5,387 bases of DNA from Microbacteriaceae bacterium (GTDB lineage: Bacteria; Actinomycetota; Actinomycetes; Actinomycetales; Microbacteriaceae). The translations under genes were made by a program, and so were the position numbers. Under the pieces are notes generated by a model. It was given only the letters and a program-made list of their open reading frames with translations. It was not told the origin of the DNA and did no database searches. Shown in pieces: positions 1 through 5,387 of the stretch (its first letter is position 1; every line of letters starts with the position of its first letter). The stretch is taken from the NCBI GenBank assembly GCA_017744755.1, contig JAGIAU010000149.1, positions 1 through 5,387 on the forward strand, written 5' to 3'.

Positions 1-693
1 CTCGTGCACGGCGCCTTCGCCGACGCCTCGGGCTGGGGCGGCGTCATCCGCGAGCTCGACCGTCGCGGCCACCGCGCCGTCGCGCCGCCGAACCCGCTCC
101 GCGGCATCCGCAACGACGCCGCCACGGTCCGCGCCGCGGCGGCGGCGGTCGACGGGCCGGTCGTCCTCGTCGGCCACTCCTACGGCGGCGCCGTCATCAC
201 CCAGGCGGCCGAAGGCCTCGAGCGACTCGTCGGCCTCGTCTACATCGCCGCGTTCGGCCCGGACGCCGGGGAGACCGTCGGGGGCATCCAGGAGGCGTTC
301 GCCCCGCCGCAGCTGGCCGGCGCCATCCGGCCGAGCCCCTACGACGCGGTCGGCGCGGTCGGCGGCCCGGAGCTCTTCGTCGACGGCACGCAGTTCCACG
401 AGGTGTTCTGCGCGGACCTGCCCGCCGACGAGGCCGCGGTGATGGCCGTGTCGCAGCGCCCCCTCGCGGCCGCGGCGACGGCGGAGCCGCTGTCGTTCGC
501 CGGCTGGTCCGGCACGCCGTCCTGGTTCCTCGTCTCGGCGGAGGACCACGCGATCAACCCGGAGGCGCAGCGCTTCTGGGCGGCGCGGATGGGCGCCGTG
601 ACGGAGGAGATCGTCGGCAGCCACGTCGCGTTCATCGCGCAGCCCGCCGCGGTCGCCGACTTCATCGCGCGGGCGCTCGACGCGTCCGCCTAG
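1..693 (+). CDS. Alpha/beta hydrolase, 5'-truncated
   Basis: This is a serine hydrolase of the alpha/beta fold (Abhydrolase_6 type), probably a cytoplasmic esterase or related hydrolase; the substrate is unknown. The reading frame is open from base 1 and begins inside the first beta strand with LVHGAFADASGW, so only a few N-terminal residues should be missing. The GTG at base 4 is an internal valine, not a start. Counting that valine as residue 1, HG (2-3) is the oxyanion-hole motif, GHSYGG (57-62) is the nucleophile elbow with Ser59, Asp181 in SAEDHAI is the likely acid, and His207 in GSHVAF is the catalytic base. The full triad is present, so the enzyme should be active. About 229 residues is normal for these small hydrolases. 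It ends in TAG and converges on the reductase gene 27 bases away, so it is not part of the leftward operon. The family is secure; the reaction is not. Confidence 0.93.
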   Translation, partial: LVHGAFADASGWGGVIRELDRRGHRAVAPPNPLRGIRNDAATVRAAAAAVDGPVVLVGHSYGGAVITQAAEGLERLVGLVYIAAFGPDAGETVGGIQEAFAPPQLAGAIRPSPYDAVGAVGGPELFVDGTQFHEVFCADLPADEAAVMAVSQRPLAAAATAEPLSFAGWSGTPSWFLVSAEDHAINPEAQRFWAARMGAVTEEIVGSHVAFIAQPAAVADFIARALDASA

Positions 694-705
694 ACCTTCC
701 GGCCG

Positions 706-722
706 GAGCGCGACCCGCGCTC
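706..722. terminator. Candidate bidirectional hairpin between convergent genes
   Basis: GAGCGCG and CGCGCTC form a perfect 7-bp stem around a 3-base loop (ACC). The hairpin sits between the stop of the hydrolase (691-693) and the stop of the reductase (721-723), and overlaps the latter by two bases. A second perfect palindrome, TCCGGCCGGA at 698-707, adjoins it. Neither is followed by a run of T on either strand, so this is not a textbook intrinsic terminator. In high-GC bacteria such tractless hairpins are often proposed as terminators. The structure is seen directly; the role is inferred from position. Confidence 0.4.
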
Positions 723-1608
723 AGCCCGGCCCGTCGCTCGCGGCGGCGAGGAGCGGGACGAGGAGCTCGCTGATCGGCGTCGGGATGCCGCGGGCCCGCC
801 CCCGGCGCAGGACGACGCCGTTGCGGATGTCCCACTCGAGCGGGCGACCGGCCTCCCGGTCGGCCAGGATCGACGTGCCCATGTCGGCCGGCTGCGCCTG
901 GAAGGCGGCGAGCACCTCGCGCGGCACGTCGTCGCCGAGCACCGCGCCCTCCGCCCGCGCCACCAGCAGGCACTCGCGCAGATAGGCGAGCGCGAGCTCG
1001 GCGACGTCGGCCCTGGCGAACACGCCCGCACGGCGTCCCGTGACGGCCATCAGCCCCGCCACCGCGTTCTGCAGCAGCTTGCGCCACGCCGCCGAGGCGA
1101 AGTCCTCCGCGAGCTCGACCGAGCACCGGGTGCCGCGGAGCGCCTCGAGCACCGCACGCGAGGCGTCCGTGTCCGGGAGCGTCAGACGCGCCTCGCCGAG
1201 CAGCCGGACGGAGCCGTCCGGCTGCGCCTGCGCGGGGAACCACACGACCGACGGGACGGCCCCGGCGCCCTCCGGAAGGTGCGGCGCGACCATCGTCTCC
1301 TGCTCGACGCCGTTCTGCAGCACGCAGACGACGGTGCCCGGGCCGCAGAGGGCGTTCAGCCAGGGGGCGGCGCCTGCGATCTGCGTCGACTTCACCGCGA
1401 GGAACACGATCCCGGCGGTGCCGCCCGCCCGTGCAGGATCCGTCAGCACCGGTCCTGGGACGACGACGCGGCCTCCCGGCGCGTCCAGCTCGAGGCGCTC
1501 GCGCGGCGTGCGGCCGCAGATCCGGGGGGTCCGGCCGGCCTCGTGCAGCGCCGCGGCGACGGTCGTGCCGATCGCGCCGGGGCCGACGACGGCGATGGTC
1601 GAGTGCAT
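721..1608 (-). CDS. 2-dehydropantoate 2-reductase-like oxidoreductase (PanE/ApbA family)
   Basis: The family reduces a 2-keto acid with NADPH; classical PanE turns 2-dehydropantoate into pantoate for pantothenate and coenzyme A synthesis in the cytosol. The protein has 295 residues, normal for the family. An N-terminal Rossmann fold begins with GPGAIG (9-14). LQNGV follows with Asn99, then the helical C-terminal domain has WRKLLQN with Lys177 and Asn181, and LEWDIRNG with Glu258. These match the Asn, catalytic Lys and Glu of E. coli PanE, so it is probably an active reductase. I chose the ATG at 1608, which gives the usual short lead before the nucleotide-binding motif; a GTG two codons upstream (1614) is possible, and neither has a strong ribosome binding site. 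It follows the second tetR by 25 bases and is probably the last gene of the operon. No panB or panC is nearby, so its substrate may differ from ketopantoate. Confidence 0.92.
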   Translation of the reverse strand: MHSTIAVVGPGAIGTTVAAALHEAGRTPRICGRTPRERLELDAPGGRVVVPGPVLTDPARAGGTAGIVFLAVKSTQIAGAAPWLNALCGPGTVVCVLQNGVEQETMVAPHLPEGAGAVPSVVWFPAQAQPDGSVRLLGEARLTLPDTDASRAVLEALRGTRCSVELAEDFASAAWRKLLQNAVAGLMAVTGRRAGVFARADVAELALAYLRECLLVARAEGAVLGDDVPREVLAAFQAQPADMGTSILADREAGRPLEWDIRNGVVLRRGRARGIPTPISELLVPLLAAASDGPG

Positions 1609-1633
1609 CGGCACCAGTATCGCGCGGATCGCG

Positions 1634-2206
1634 CTAGCCGACGCGGTCGCGGATCGGGTCCAGGACCGCCTCGGCGGCCCAGGTGGCGGCGTCCGCGATG
1701 TCGCGCCCGCTCATGCCCAGCTCCCGCCGCATCGTCACCCAGGTCGCCGCCGAGTCGAGGTGGCAGAGCGAGGCGACGATCCGGCGCCGCTCCTGCGCGT
1801 CGAGCGACGGCACCTCCCGGCGCAGCATCGGCTCGAAGCGGTCCCGGTGCGGCGCCGGCTCGGCGCCGTTCACGCCGCGCATCGCCGCCTCCGCCACGAC
1901 GTAGGCGAGCTCCGGCCGCCGGTCGTACGCCTCCATCGCCTCGCGGATCGCGAGCGGCACGTCGAAGATCGACTCGGACTCGGGCCGGGAGAAGACCGTC
2001 CGCTCGATCCACGCCGACGTGGCGAGCAGGAGGTCGACGCGCGCCGGGTAGTAGCGGAAGACGGTGCGCTCGCCGACGCCCGCGCGCGCCGCGATGAGGC
2101 GGAACGACACGTCGTCGGTGCCGACCTCCTCGATCAGCTCCGAGTAGGCCGAGAGGATCGCCGTCTGCGTGGTCGAGAGCTCGCCCGCGGATCCGGGGTC
2201 GGACAT
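1634..2206 (-). CDS. TetR/AcrR-family regulator, second of a coupled pair
   Basis: This is a 190-residue DNA-binding regulator, a normal TetR length. The N-terminal TetR domain spans roughly residues 14-62, with the recognition-helix region GERTVFRYY at 45-53, and is followed by an all-helical ligand/dimer domain. The late segment with TWVTMRRELGMS (155-166) resembles the C-terminal region of many TetR proteins. The start is the ATG at 2206-2204, whose A is also the last base of the TAA stop of the preceding tetR (TAATG). This start removes an upstream in-frame extension that only shadows the other gene. There is little ribosome binding site of its own, so translation is probably coupled. It lies between its paralogue and the reductase gene. 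It probably represses or otherwise controls this locus; the ligand is unknown. It is related to, but clearly distinct from, its neighbour. Confidence 0.92.
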   Translation of the reverse strand: MSDPGSAGELSTTQTAILSAYSELIEEVGTDDVSFRLIAARAGVGERTVFRYYPARVDLLLATSAWIERTVFSRPESESIFDVPLAIREAMEAYDRRPELAYVVAEAAMRGVNGAEPAPHRDRFEPMLRREVPSLDAQERRRIVASLCHLDSAATWVTMRRELGMSGRDIADAATWAAEAVLDPIRDRVG

Positions 2207-2769
2207 TAGGCCGCCCGGGCGGCCGTCGACGCCGCGGGCAGCACGCTGCGCAGCGCCGCGTCGAAGGCTTCGAAGATCTCGTCGGCGCTCATGTCGAAGC
2301 CCGTGCGCATCCGCGCCCAGAACAGCGGCGAGGCGAAGCAGCGGACGGCCGCGGTGATCCGCAGCGCGTCGCGGCGGTTGAGCGAGGGGGCGGCCGCGGT
2401 GACCATCGAGGCGATCGCCGCGGTGAGGGGCGTCTCGGCGGCCTCCGCGGTCGGCGAGAGCGAGGCGCCTCGGGCGGCGACGAACGCGTACGCGGGGGTC
2501 GCCTCGAACGCGTGGAACCGGGCCCGCATCGCCTCGCGGAACTCGGCCGGCGTGCGGAACTCCGGCACCGGGAAGTGCTCCGCCTCGATCCACCGGGCGA
2601 GCGACTCGAGCAGGTGCGACCTGGTCGGGAAGCGGCGGTAGATCGTGCGCTCGGACACCCCGCTCGCCTCGGAGAGGTCGAGGTAGGTCACGTCCTCGAA
2701 CGTGCGCTGCTGCAGCAGGGCCGCCGCGCTCGCGAGGATCGCGGACGGCGTGTCGACGGTCTCGTCCAT
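2206..2769 (-). CDS. TetR/AcrR-family regulator, first of a coupled pair
   Basis: This is a 187-residue TetR-type regulator. The N-terminal helix-turn-helix domain spans about residues 8-57, with DLSEASGVSERTIYRRF (31-47) as the turn and recognition helix; the C-terminal helical domain should bind ligand and dimerise. The start is taken as the ATG at 2769 because AAGGAG (2775-2780 on this strand) lies five bases upstream. A GTG one codon earlier (2772) is too close to that site. The gene starts 13 bases after the permease stop, so it is probably cotranscribed with the permease. It ends in TAA overlapping the ATG of the next tetR. Over 38 aligned residues of the DNA-binding region (its residues 25-62 against 31-68 of the partner) I count 15 identities, which indicates distant paralogues rather than a recent duplication. 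Function as a local repressor is inferred from family and position. Confidence 0.92.
   Translation of the reverse strand: MDETVDTPSAILASAAALLQQRTFEDVTYLDLSEASGVSERTIYRRFPTRSHLLESLARWIEAEHFPVPEFRTPAEFREAMRARFHAFEATPAYAFVAARGASLSPTAEAAETPLTAAIASMVTAAAPSLNRRDALRITAAVRCFASPLFWARMRTGFDMSADEIFEAFDAALRSVLPAASTAARAA
2209..2224. repeat. 16-bp perfect palindrome at the tetR-tetR junction
   Basis: GGCCGCCCGGGCGGCC reads identically on both strands. It lies in the last codons of the first tetR (an Ala-Ala-Arg-Ala-Ala tail), directly before its TAA stop and two bases from the ATG of the second tetR. As DNA it could be an operator half-site pair. As RNA it could fold only with a strained loop, so any hairpin would have a shorter stem. 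It may also be a by-product of alanine-rich coding in a GC-rich genome. The palindrome is certain; any function is open. Confidence 0.5.
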
Positions 2770-2774
2770 CACGA

Positions 2775-2780
2775 CTCCTT
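2775..2780 (-). promoter_or_regulatory. Ribosome binding site of the first tetR
   Basis: On the minus strand AAGGAG lies in the 13-base gap between the permease stop and the first tetR, five bases before the ATG at 2769. It decides the start in favour of that ATG over the GTG at 2772, which would be only two bases away. It also shows that this regulator is translated independently of the permease even if cotranscribed with it. Confidence 0.75.
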
Positions 2781-2782
2781 CC

Positions 2783-4447
2783 TCACCCCCGTCCGCGCCG
2801 GTCGGGCTCCGGCGGCAGTACGTAGCGGTCGGAGTCGTCGAGCGTCAGAGCCAGGGACGAAACGAACTGCACCTCGCCGTGCGGTCCAGGTTCGGCCGAG
2901 GCCAGCATATCGGGTCGTTCGAAAGTGTAGCCCGTGACATGGCAGCGCAGCCGCTCCCCGGACGGGTTCCCGTCCTCGTCGAGGATCGGCGTCGCGATGC
3001 CGTCGGAGGTCCGCCGCAGGTAGAACCGCCCTCGCGTCACGACGGCCGCCAGCGGCGTGACGACGAGCGCGGTGCCGATGGCGATGAGGACGGAGAACGG
3101 CTGCGCATCCCGCCCGAACAGGCCTGCGAAGCAGGCGAGCGAGAGCAGGGAGGCGAGCCCGACCGACACGAGCCCGACGGGGTTCCAGTCGTGCAGCATG
3201 CCGCGCCGGAACTCCGGGAACCTCGGGGACAGCCGCAGCAGGTGCTTGTTCACCACGATGTCGGCGGAGATGGTGACGAGCCAGGCCATGACGACGTTCG
3301 CGTACAGGCTCAGCACGAAGGAGATGAGGCTGAACACATCGAGCAGCATGAGCGCGAGCGCGATCACGAGGTTGAAGACGACGAACACCGTGCGGCCCGG
3401 ATAGCGCTTCCGGATCCGGGTGTACACGTTCGACCAGGCGAGGGAGCCGGAGTAGGCGTTCGTCACGTTGATCTTCACCTGCGCGACGACGATGAGGATG
3501 AGCGCGAGGGCGAGGGCGATCCAGTCGGGCAGCAGCGACTGGTACATCCCGAGGAACTGCTTGACCGGCTCGACGGCCCGGTCGCCGATGTGCGGGTCGA
3601 CCTTCGTCACGAGGTAGACGGCGAGGAAGAGCCCGATGACCTGCTTCGTGCCGCTGAAGATCACCCAGCCCGGGCCGCTGAAGACGAACGCCGCCCACCA
3701 GGACCGCCGGTTCGCGGCCGTCCTGGGCGGCATGACCCGGATGTAGTCGATCTGCTCCGCGAGCTGCGGCGTCAGCGCGAAGCAGACGGCGGCGCTCGCG
3801 ACGATCGCGCTGCCGCTGACGGTCCCGTCGGATGCGCCGGTGAAGGCGAGGAACGCCGGGACGGCGTCGGGCTGCGTCAGCACGACCCAGATGAGCGGGG
3901 CGAGCGCGAGCGCGAGCCACAGCGGCGTCGTCCAGAACTGCAGCCGCTCCAGCGCCCGCATCCCGTAGACGACGATCGGGATGACGACGACGGTCGAGAC
4001 GATGTACCCGATCGGCAGCGGCAGGCCGACGGCGACCTCGAGCCCCTGCGCCATGATCGCGCCCTCGAGCGCGAAGAAGATGCACGTGAAGCCCGCGAAG
4101 ATCACCGTCGTGATGATGGAGCCGTAGTAGCCGAACCCGGATCCGCGGGCGATGAGATCCAGGTCGAGGTTGTATCTCGCGGCGTAGAACGCGACGGGCA
4201 GGCCGACGGCGAAGATGATGACGGAGGCCAGCAGGATCCCGAGCATCGCGTTCGTCGTGCCGTGCTGGAGGCCGACGCTCGCCCCGATCGAGAAGTCCGC
4301 GAGGAAGGCGATCGAGCCGAGGGCCGTCCCGCCGACCGACAGCGCGCTCCAGCGGCGGAAGGAGCGCGGCACGTAGCGGAAGGCGTAGTCCTCGAGGCTG
4401 TCCTCGGCGGCGGCGCGTGCGTCCCGGCCTCGGGCCACGTGCCTCAC
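2783..4447 (-). CDS. NCS1-family nucleobase/cytosine-purine/hydantoin-type permease
   Basis: This is an inner-membrane secondary transporter of the NCS1 family (Transp_cyt_pur), which imports nucleobases, hydantoins, allantoin or related compounds, usually with H+ or Na+. It has 554 residues. The N-terminal EDYAFRYVPRSFRRW (19-33) is a typical family lead-in. About twelve hydrophobic segments follow, near 35-60, 66-90, 108-128, 146-162, 172-190, 212-230, 252-278, 308-324, 354-371, 373-396, 423-445 and 450-470. NVTNAYSGSLAWSN (327-340) is a conserved-looking polar motif in the segment 8 region, where NCS1 proteins bind substrate. A hydrophilic tail of about 84 residues (471-554) is longer than expected and includes CHVTGYTFERPDM (502-514). 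The GTG at 4447 is the first possible start after the upstream in-frame stop; a GTG three codons later (4438) has a G-rich stretch at better spacing. It is 81 bases downstream of urtE and 13 bases before a tetR. The exact substrate cannot be assigned. Confidence 0.94.
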   Translation of the reverse strand: MRHVARGRDARAAAEDSLEDYAFRYVPRSFRRWSALSVGGTALGSIAFLADFSIGASVGLQHGTTNAMLGILLASVIIFAVGLPVAFYAARYNLDLDLIARGSGFGYYGSIITTVIFAGFTCIFFALEGAIMAQGLEVAVGLPLPIGYIVSTVVVIPIVVYGMRALERLQFWTTPLWLALALAPLIWVVLTQPDAVPAFLAFTGASDGTVSGSAIVASAAVCFALTPQLAEQIDYIRVMPPRTAANRRSWWAAFVFSGPGWVIFSGTKQVIGLFLAVYLVTKVDPHIGDRAVEPVKQFLGMYQSLLPDWIALALALILIVVAQVKINVTNAYSGSLAWSNVYTRIRKRYPGRTVFVVFNLVIALALMLLDVFSLISFVLSLYANVVMAWLVTISADIVVNKHLLRLSPRFPEFRRGMLHDWNPVGLVSVGLASLLSLACFAGLFGRDAQPFSVLIAIGTALVVTPLAAVVTRGRFYLRRTSDGIATPILDEDGNPSGERLRCHVTGYTFERPDMLASAEPGPHGEVQFVSSLALTLDDSDRYVLPPEPDRRGRG

Positions 4448-4503
4448 CCCCGATGCGTCGACGATGTCAGGATTCTGCCGCCGGCGTGTTTCGGGCGCGT
4501 TGC

Positions 4504-4526
4504 CGCCGCGATACGGGCCTGCGGCG
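4504..4526. other. Weak hairpin in the urtE-permease gap
   Basis: CGCCGC and GCGGCG form a 6-bp GC stem around an 11-base loop, just after the urtE stop codon in the 81-base gap (4448-4528). No T run follows on the minus strand. It could attenuate transcription between the ABC genes and the permease or slow mRNA decay, but short GC stems are common at this base composition. I found no convincing -35/-10 pair elsewhere in the gap. Confidence 0.25.
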
Positions 4527-4528
4527 AT

Positions 4529-5209
4529 TCAGATCGCCATCGCCGCGCGCACCGTCTCGACCGCGCCCTCGCCCCCCTCGCCGGTGAGCGCGATCCGCCC
4601 CGACTGCAGGACGTAGAACGCGTTCGTGGAGCGCAGCGCGAAGCCGACGTGCTGCTCGACGAGCAGCACGGACAGGTCGCCGCGTCGCGTCAGGTCGATG
4701 ATGACCCGCTCGATGTCCGCGACGACATTCGGCTGGATGCCCTCGGTGGGCTCGTCGAGGACGAGGAGCCGGGGCTTCGTGAGGAGCGTTCTGGCGATCG
4801 CGAGCTGCTGGCGCTGCCCGCCGGACAGCAGTCCCGCGCGACGGCTCAGCAGGTCCCGGAGCGCGGGGAAGAGGGCGAACACCTCCTCGATGTCGGACTG
4901 CCGCCTCGCCACCAGCTGCAGGTTCTCGAGCGTCGTCATCTGGGGGAACGACTGCTGGCCCTGCGGGACGTAGCCGAGGCCGCGCCGGACGCGCTTGGAG
5001 GGCGGCATCCTCGTGACGTCCTCGCCGTCGATGAGCACCTGGCCGCTCATGACCGGCAGCAGGCCGGTGGCGACCCGGAGCAGCGTCGTCTTGCCGGCGC
5101 CGTTGTGGCCCATGATCGACACCGCCTGGCCGGCCGGGATCTCGACCGTGACGTCCTGCAGCACCTTCGTGCGGCCGTAGCCGGCCGTCACATTCCTGAG
5201 CTCGAGCAT
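4529..5209 (-). CDS. urtE: Urea/branched-chain amino acid-type ABC transporter ATPase, UrtE-like
   Basis: This is a cytoplasmic ATPase subunit that drives an ABC importer of the HAAT class, which takes up urea, short amides or branched-chain amino acids. It has 226 residues. In order: aromatic A-loop Tyr11, Walker A GHNGAGKT (34-41), Q-loop in YVPQGQ with Gln83, signature LSGGQ (128-132), Walker B LLVLDEP (148-154) with catalytic Glu153, and H-switch His187 in VEQHV. All catalytic elements are intact. YVPQG and DEPTEGIQP are closer to UrtE than to LivF, which more often has YVPEG. The ATG at 5209 overlaps the TGA of urtD by one base, with GGGGG six bases upstream (5216-5220); the longer in-frame extension upstream only shadows urtD. 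This start also gives the usual MLELRNV beginning. Urea is the default substrate for the family, but an NCS1 permease follows, so another nitrogen compound is possible. Confidence 0.9.
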   Translation of the reverse strand: MLELRNVTAGYGRTKVLQDVTVEIPAGQAVSIMGHNGAGKTTLLRVATGLLPVMSGQVLIDGEDVTRMPPSKRVRRGLGYVPQGQQSFPQMTTLENLQLVARRQSDIEEVFALFPALRDLLSRRAGLLSGGQRQQLAIARTLLTKPRLLVLDEPTEGIQPNVVADIERVIIDLTRRGDLSVLLVEQHVGFALRSTNAFYVLQSGRIALTGEGGEGAVETVRAAMAI

Positions 5210-5387
5210 CAGCGGCCCCCATCGCCCTCGACGGCGGCGTCCGCCGCGGTCCCGAGGTAGACCTCCTGGACGCGCCGGTCCGCCTGCACCTGCTCGACCG
5301 TGCCGGCCGTGAGCACCCTGCCGGTGTGCATGACCGTGACCCATTCGGCGTAGTTCCGCACGAAGTCCATGTCGTGCTCGATCACGA
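5209..5387 (-). CDS. urtD: UrtD-like ABC transporter ATPase, C-terminal part only
   Basis: Only the last 58 codons and the TGA stop are in the window; the gene runs off the right edge. The fragment opens with VIEHDM, which contains the H-switch histidine of an ABC ATPase. It continues through FVRNYAEWVTVMHTGRVL and reaches QEVYLG, then ends in a short acidic tail. The spacing and the EVYLG ending match UrtD, the partner of UrtE, better than LivG. The TGA shares its A with the ATG of urtE (TGATG), so the two ATPases are probably made in matched amounts and pair in one importer. Walker A, the Q-loop and the signature motif lie outside the window, so activity cannot be judged. The assignment rests on the C-terminal motifs plus the UrtE neighbour. 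Confidence 0.85.
   Translation of the reverse strand, partial: VIEHDMDFVRNYAEWVTVMHTGRVLTAGTVEQVQADRRVQEVYLGTAADAAVEGDGGR

Noticed and set aside
1040..2209. A 389-codon open frame on the plus strand opposite the reductase and second tetR
   Set aside because: It has low-complexity Arg/Ala/Pro/Ser composition and no motif, and it lies opposite two well-supported genes.
2207..2593. N-terminal extension of the second TetR to 319 residues
   Set aside because: The added part is an out-of-frame reading of the first tetR and is Arg/Gly rich. The ATG at 2206 gives a normal-length TetR starting just before its DNA-binding domain.
2769..4085. A 438-codon minus-strand frame overlapping the permease
   Set aside because: It is an Arg-rich out-of-frame reading of the permease, which has the expected membrane segments in its own frame.
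4465..4470. CTGACA as a -35 box for the permease gene
   Set aside because: A -10 box at normal spacing would fall on the permease start codon, and nothing there resembles one.
4448..4531. urtE and permease in the same frame, separated only by the urtE TGA, suggesting a readthrough fusion
   Set aside because: The 27 codons between them are open, but a shared frame has a one-in-three chance. No similar fusion is known to me, and the permease has a plausible GTG start of its own.
2702..5260. An 852-codon open frame on the plus strand, opposite urtE, the permease and the first tetR
   Set aside because: Its protein is very rich in Arg, Asp, Glu, His and Gly with no recognisable domain. It is the expected antisense shadow of GC-rich genes whose own codons favour G or C at position three. 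The minus-strand genes beneath it have complete family motifs.
5210..5344. N-terminal extension of UrtE
   Set aside because: The added residues are a low-complexity His/Gly/Arg reading of the urtD 3' end. The ATG at 5209 gives the canonical ABC ATPase start and length.

Overview
The window comes from a very GC-rich genome (about 70% or more by eye). Third codon positions are mostly G or C, GTG is used as a start, and genes are tightly packed. This fits a high-GC actinobacterium best, but there is no rRNA or other phylogenetic marker, so the assignment is inference. No tRNA, rRNA, CRISPR array, insertion sequence or phage gene was seen.

Layout, left to right. Positions 1-693 (+) hold an alpha/beta hydrolase that lacks its first few codons. 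It converges on a leftward block that fills the rest of the window, and a short hairpin (706-722) lies between the two stop codons. In transcription order (right to left) the block is: the last 58 codons of a UrtD-type ABC ATPase (5209-5387); a complete UrtE-type ABC ATPase (4529-5209); an 81-base gap; an NCS1-family nucleobase/hydantoin-type permease with a long C-terminal tail (2783-4447); two different TetR-family regulators (2206-2769 and 1634-2206); and a PanE/ApbA-type ketopantoate-reductase-like oxidoreductase (721-1608).

Spacing suggests one or two operons. urtD and urtE overlap by one base (TGATG), and so do the two tetR genes (TAATG). The permease and first tetR are 13 bases apart, with a clear ribosome binding site in the gap. 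The second tetR and the reductase are 25 bases apart. The only larger gap, urtE to permease, could be read through or could hold a promoter.

Reading as a system (inference): a urea/amide-type ABC importer next to an NCS1 permease points to uptake of a small nitrogen compound such as urea, an amide, a nucleobase, a hydantoin or a related ureide. The two TetR proteins would control the locus and the reductase would act on a metabolite. The substrate cannot be named from this window. The catabolic genes, if any, and the rest of the ABC importer (urtA, urtB, urtC and most of urtD) would lie beyond the right edge. The least ordinary points are the coupled pair of unlike TetR regulators, the permease's cysteine-depleted tail, and the reductase in an uptake operon.
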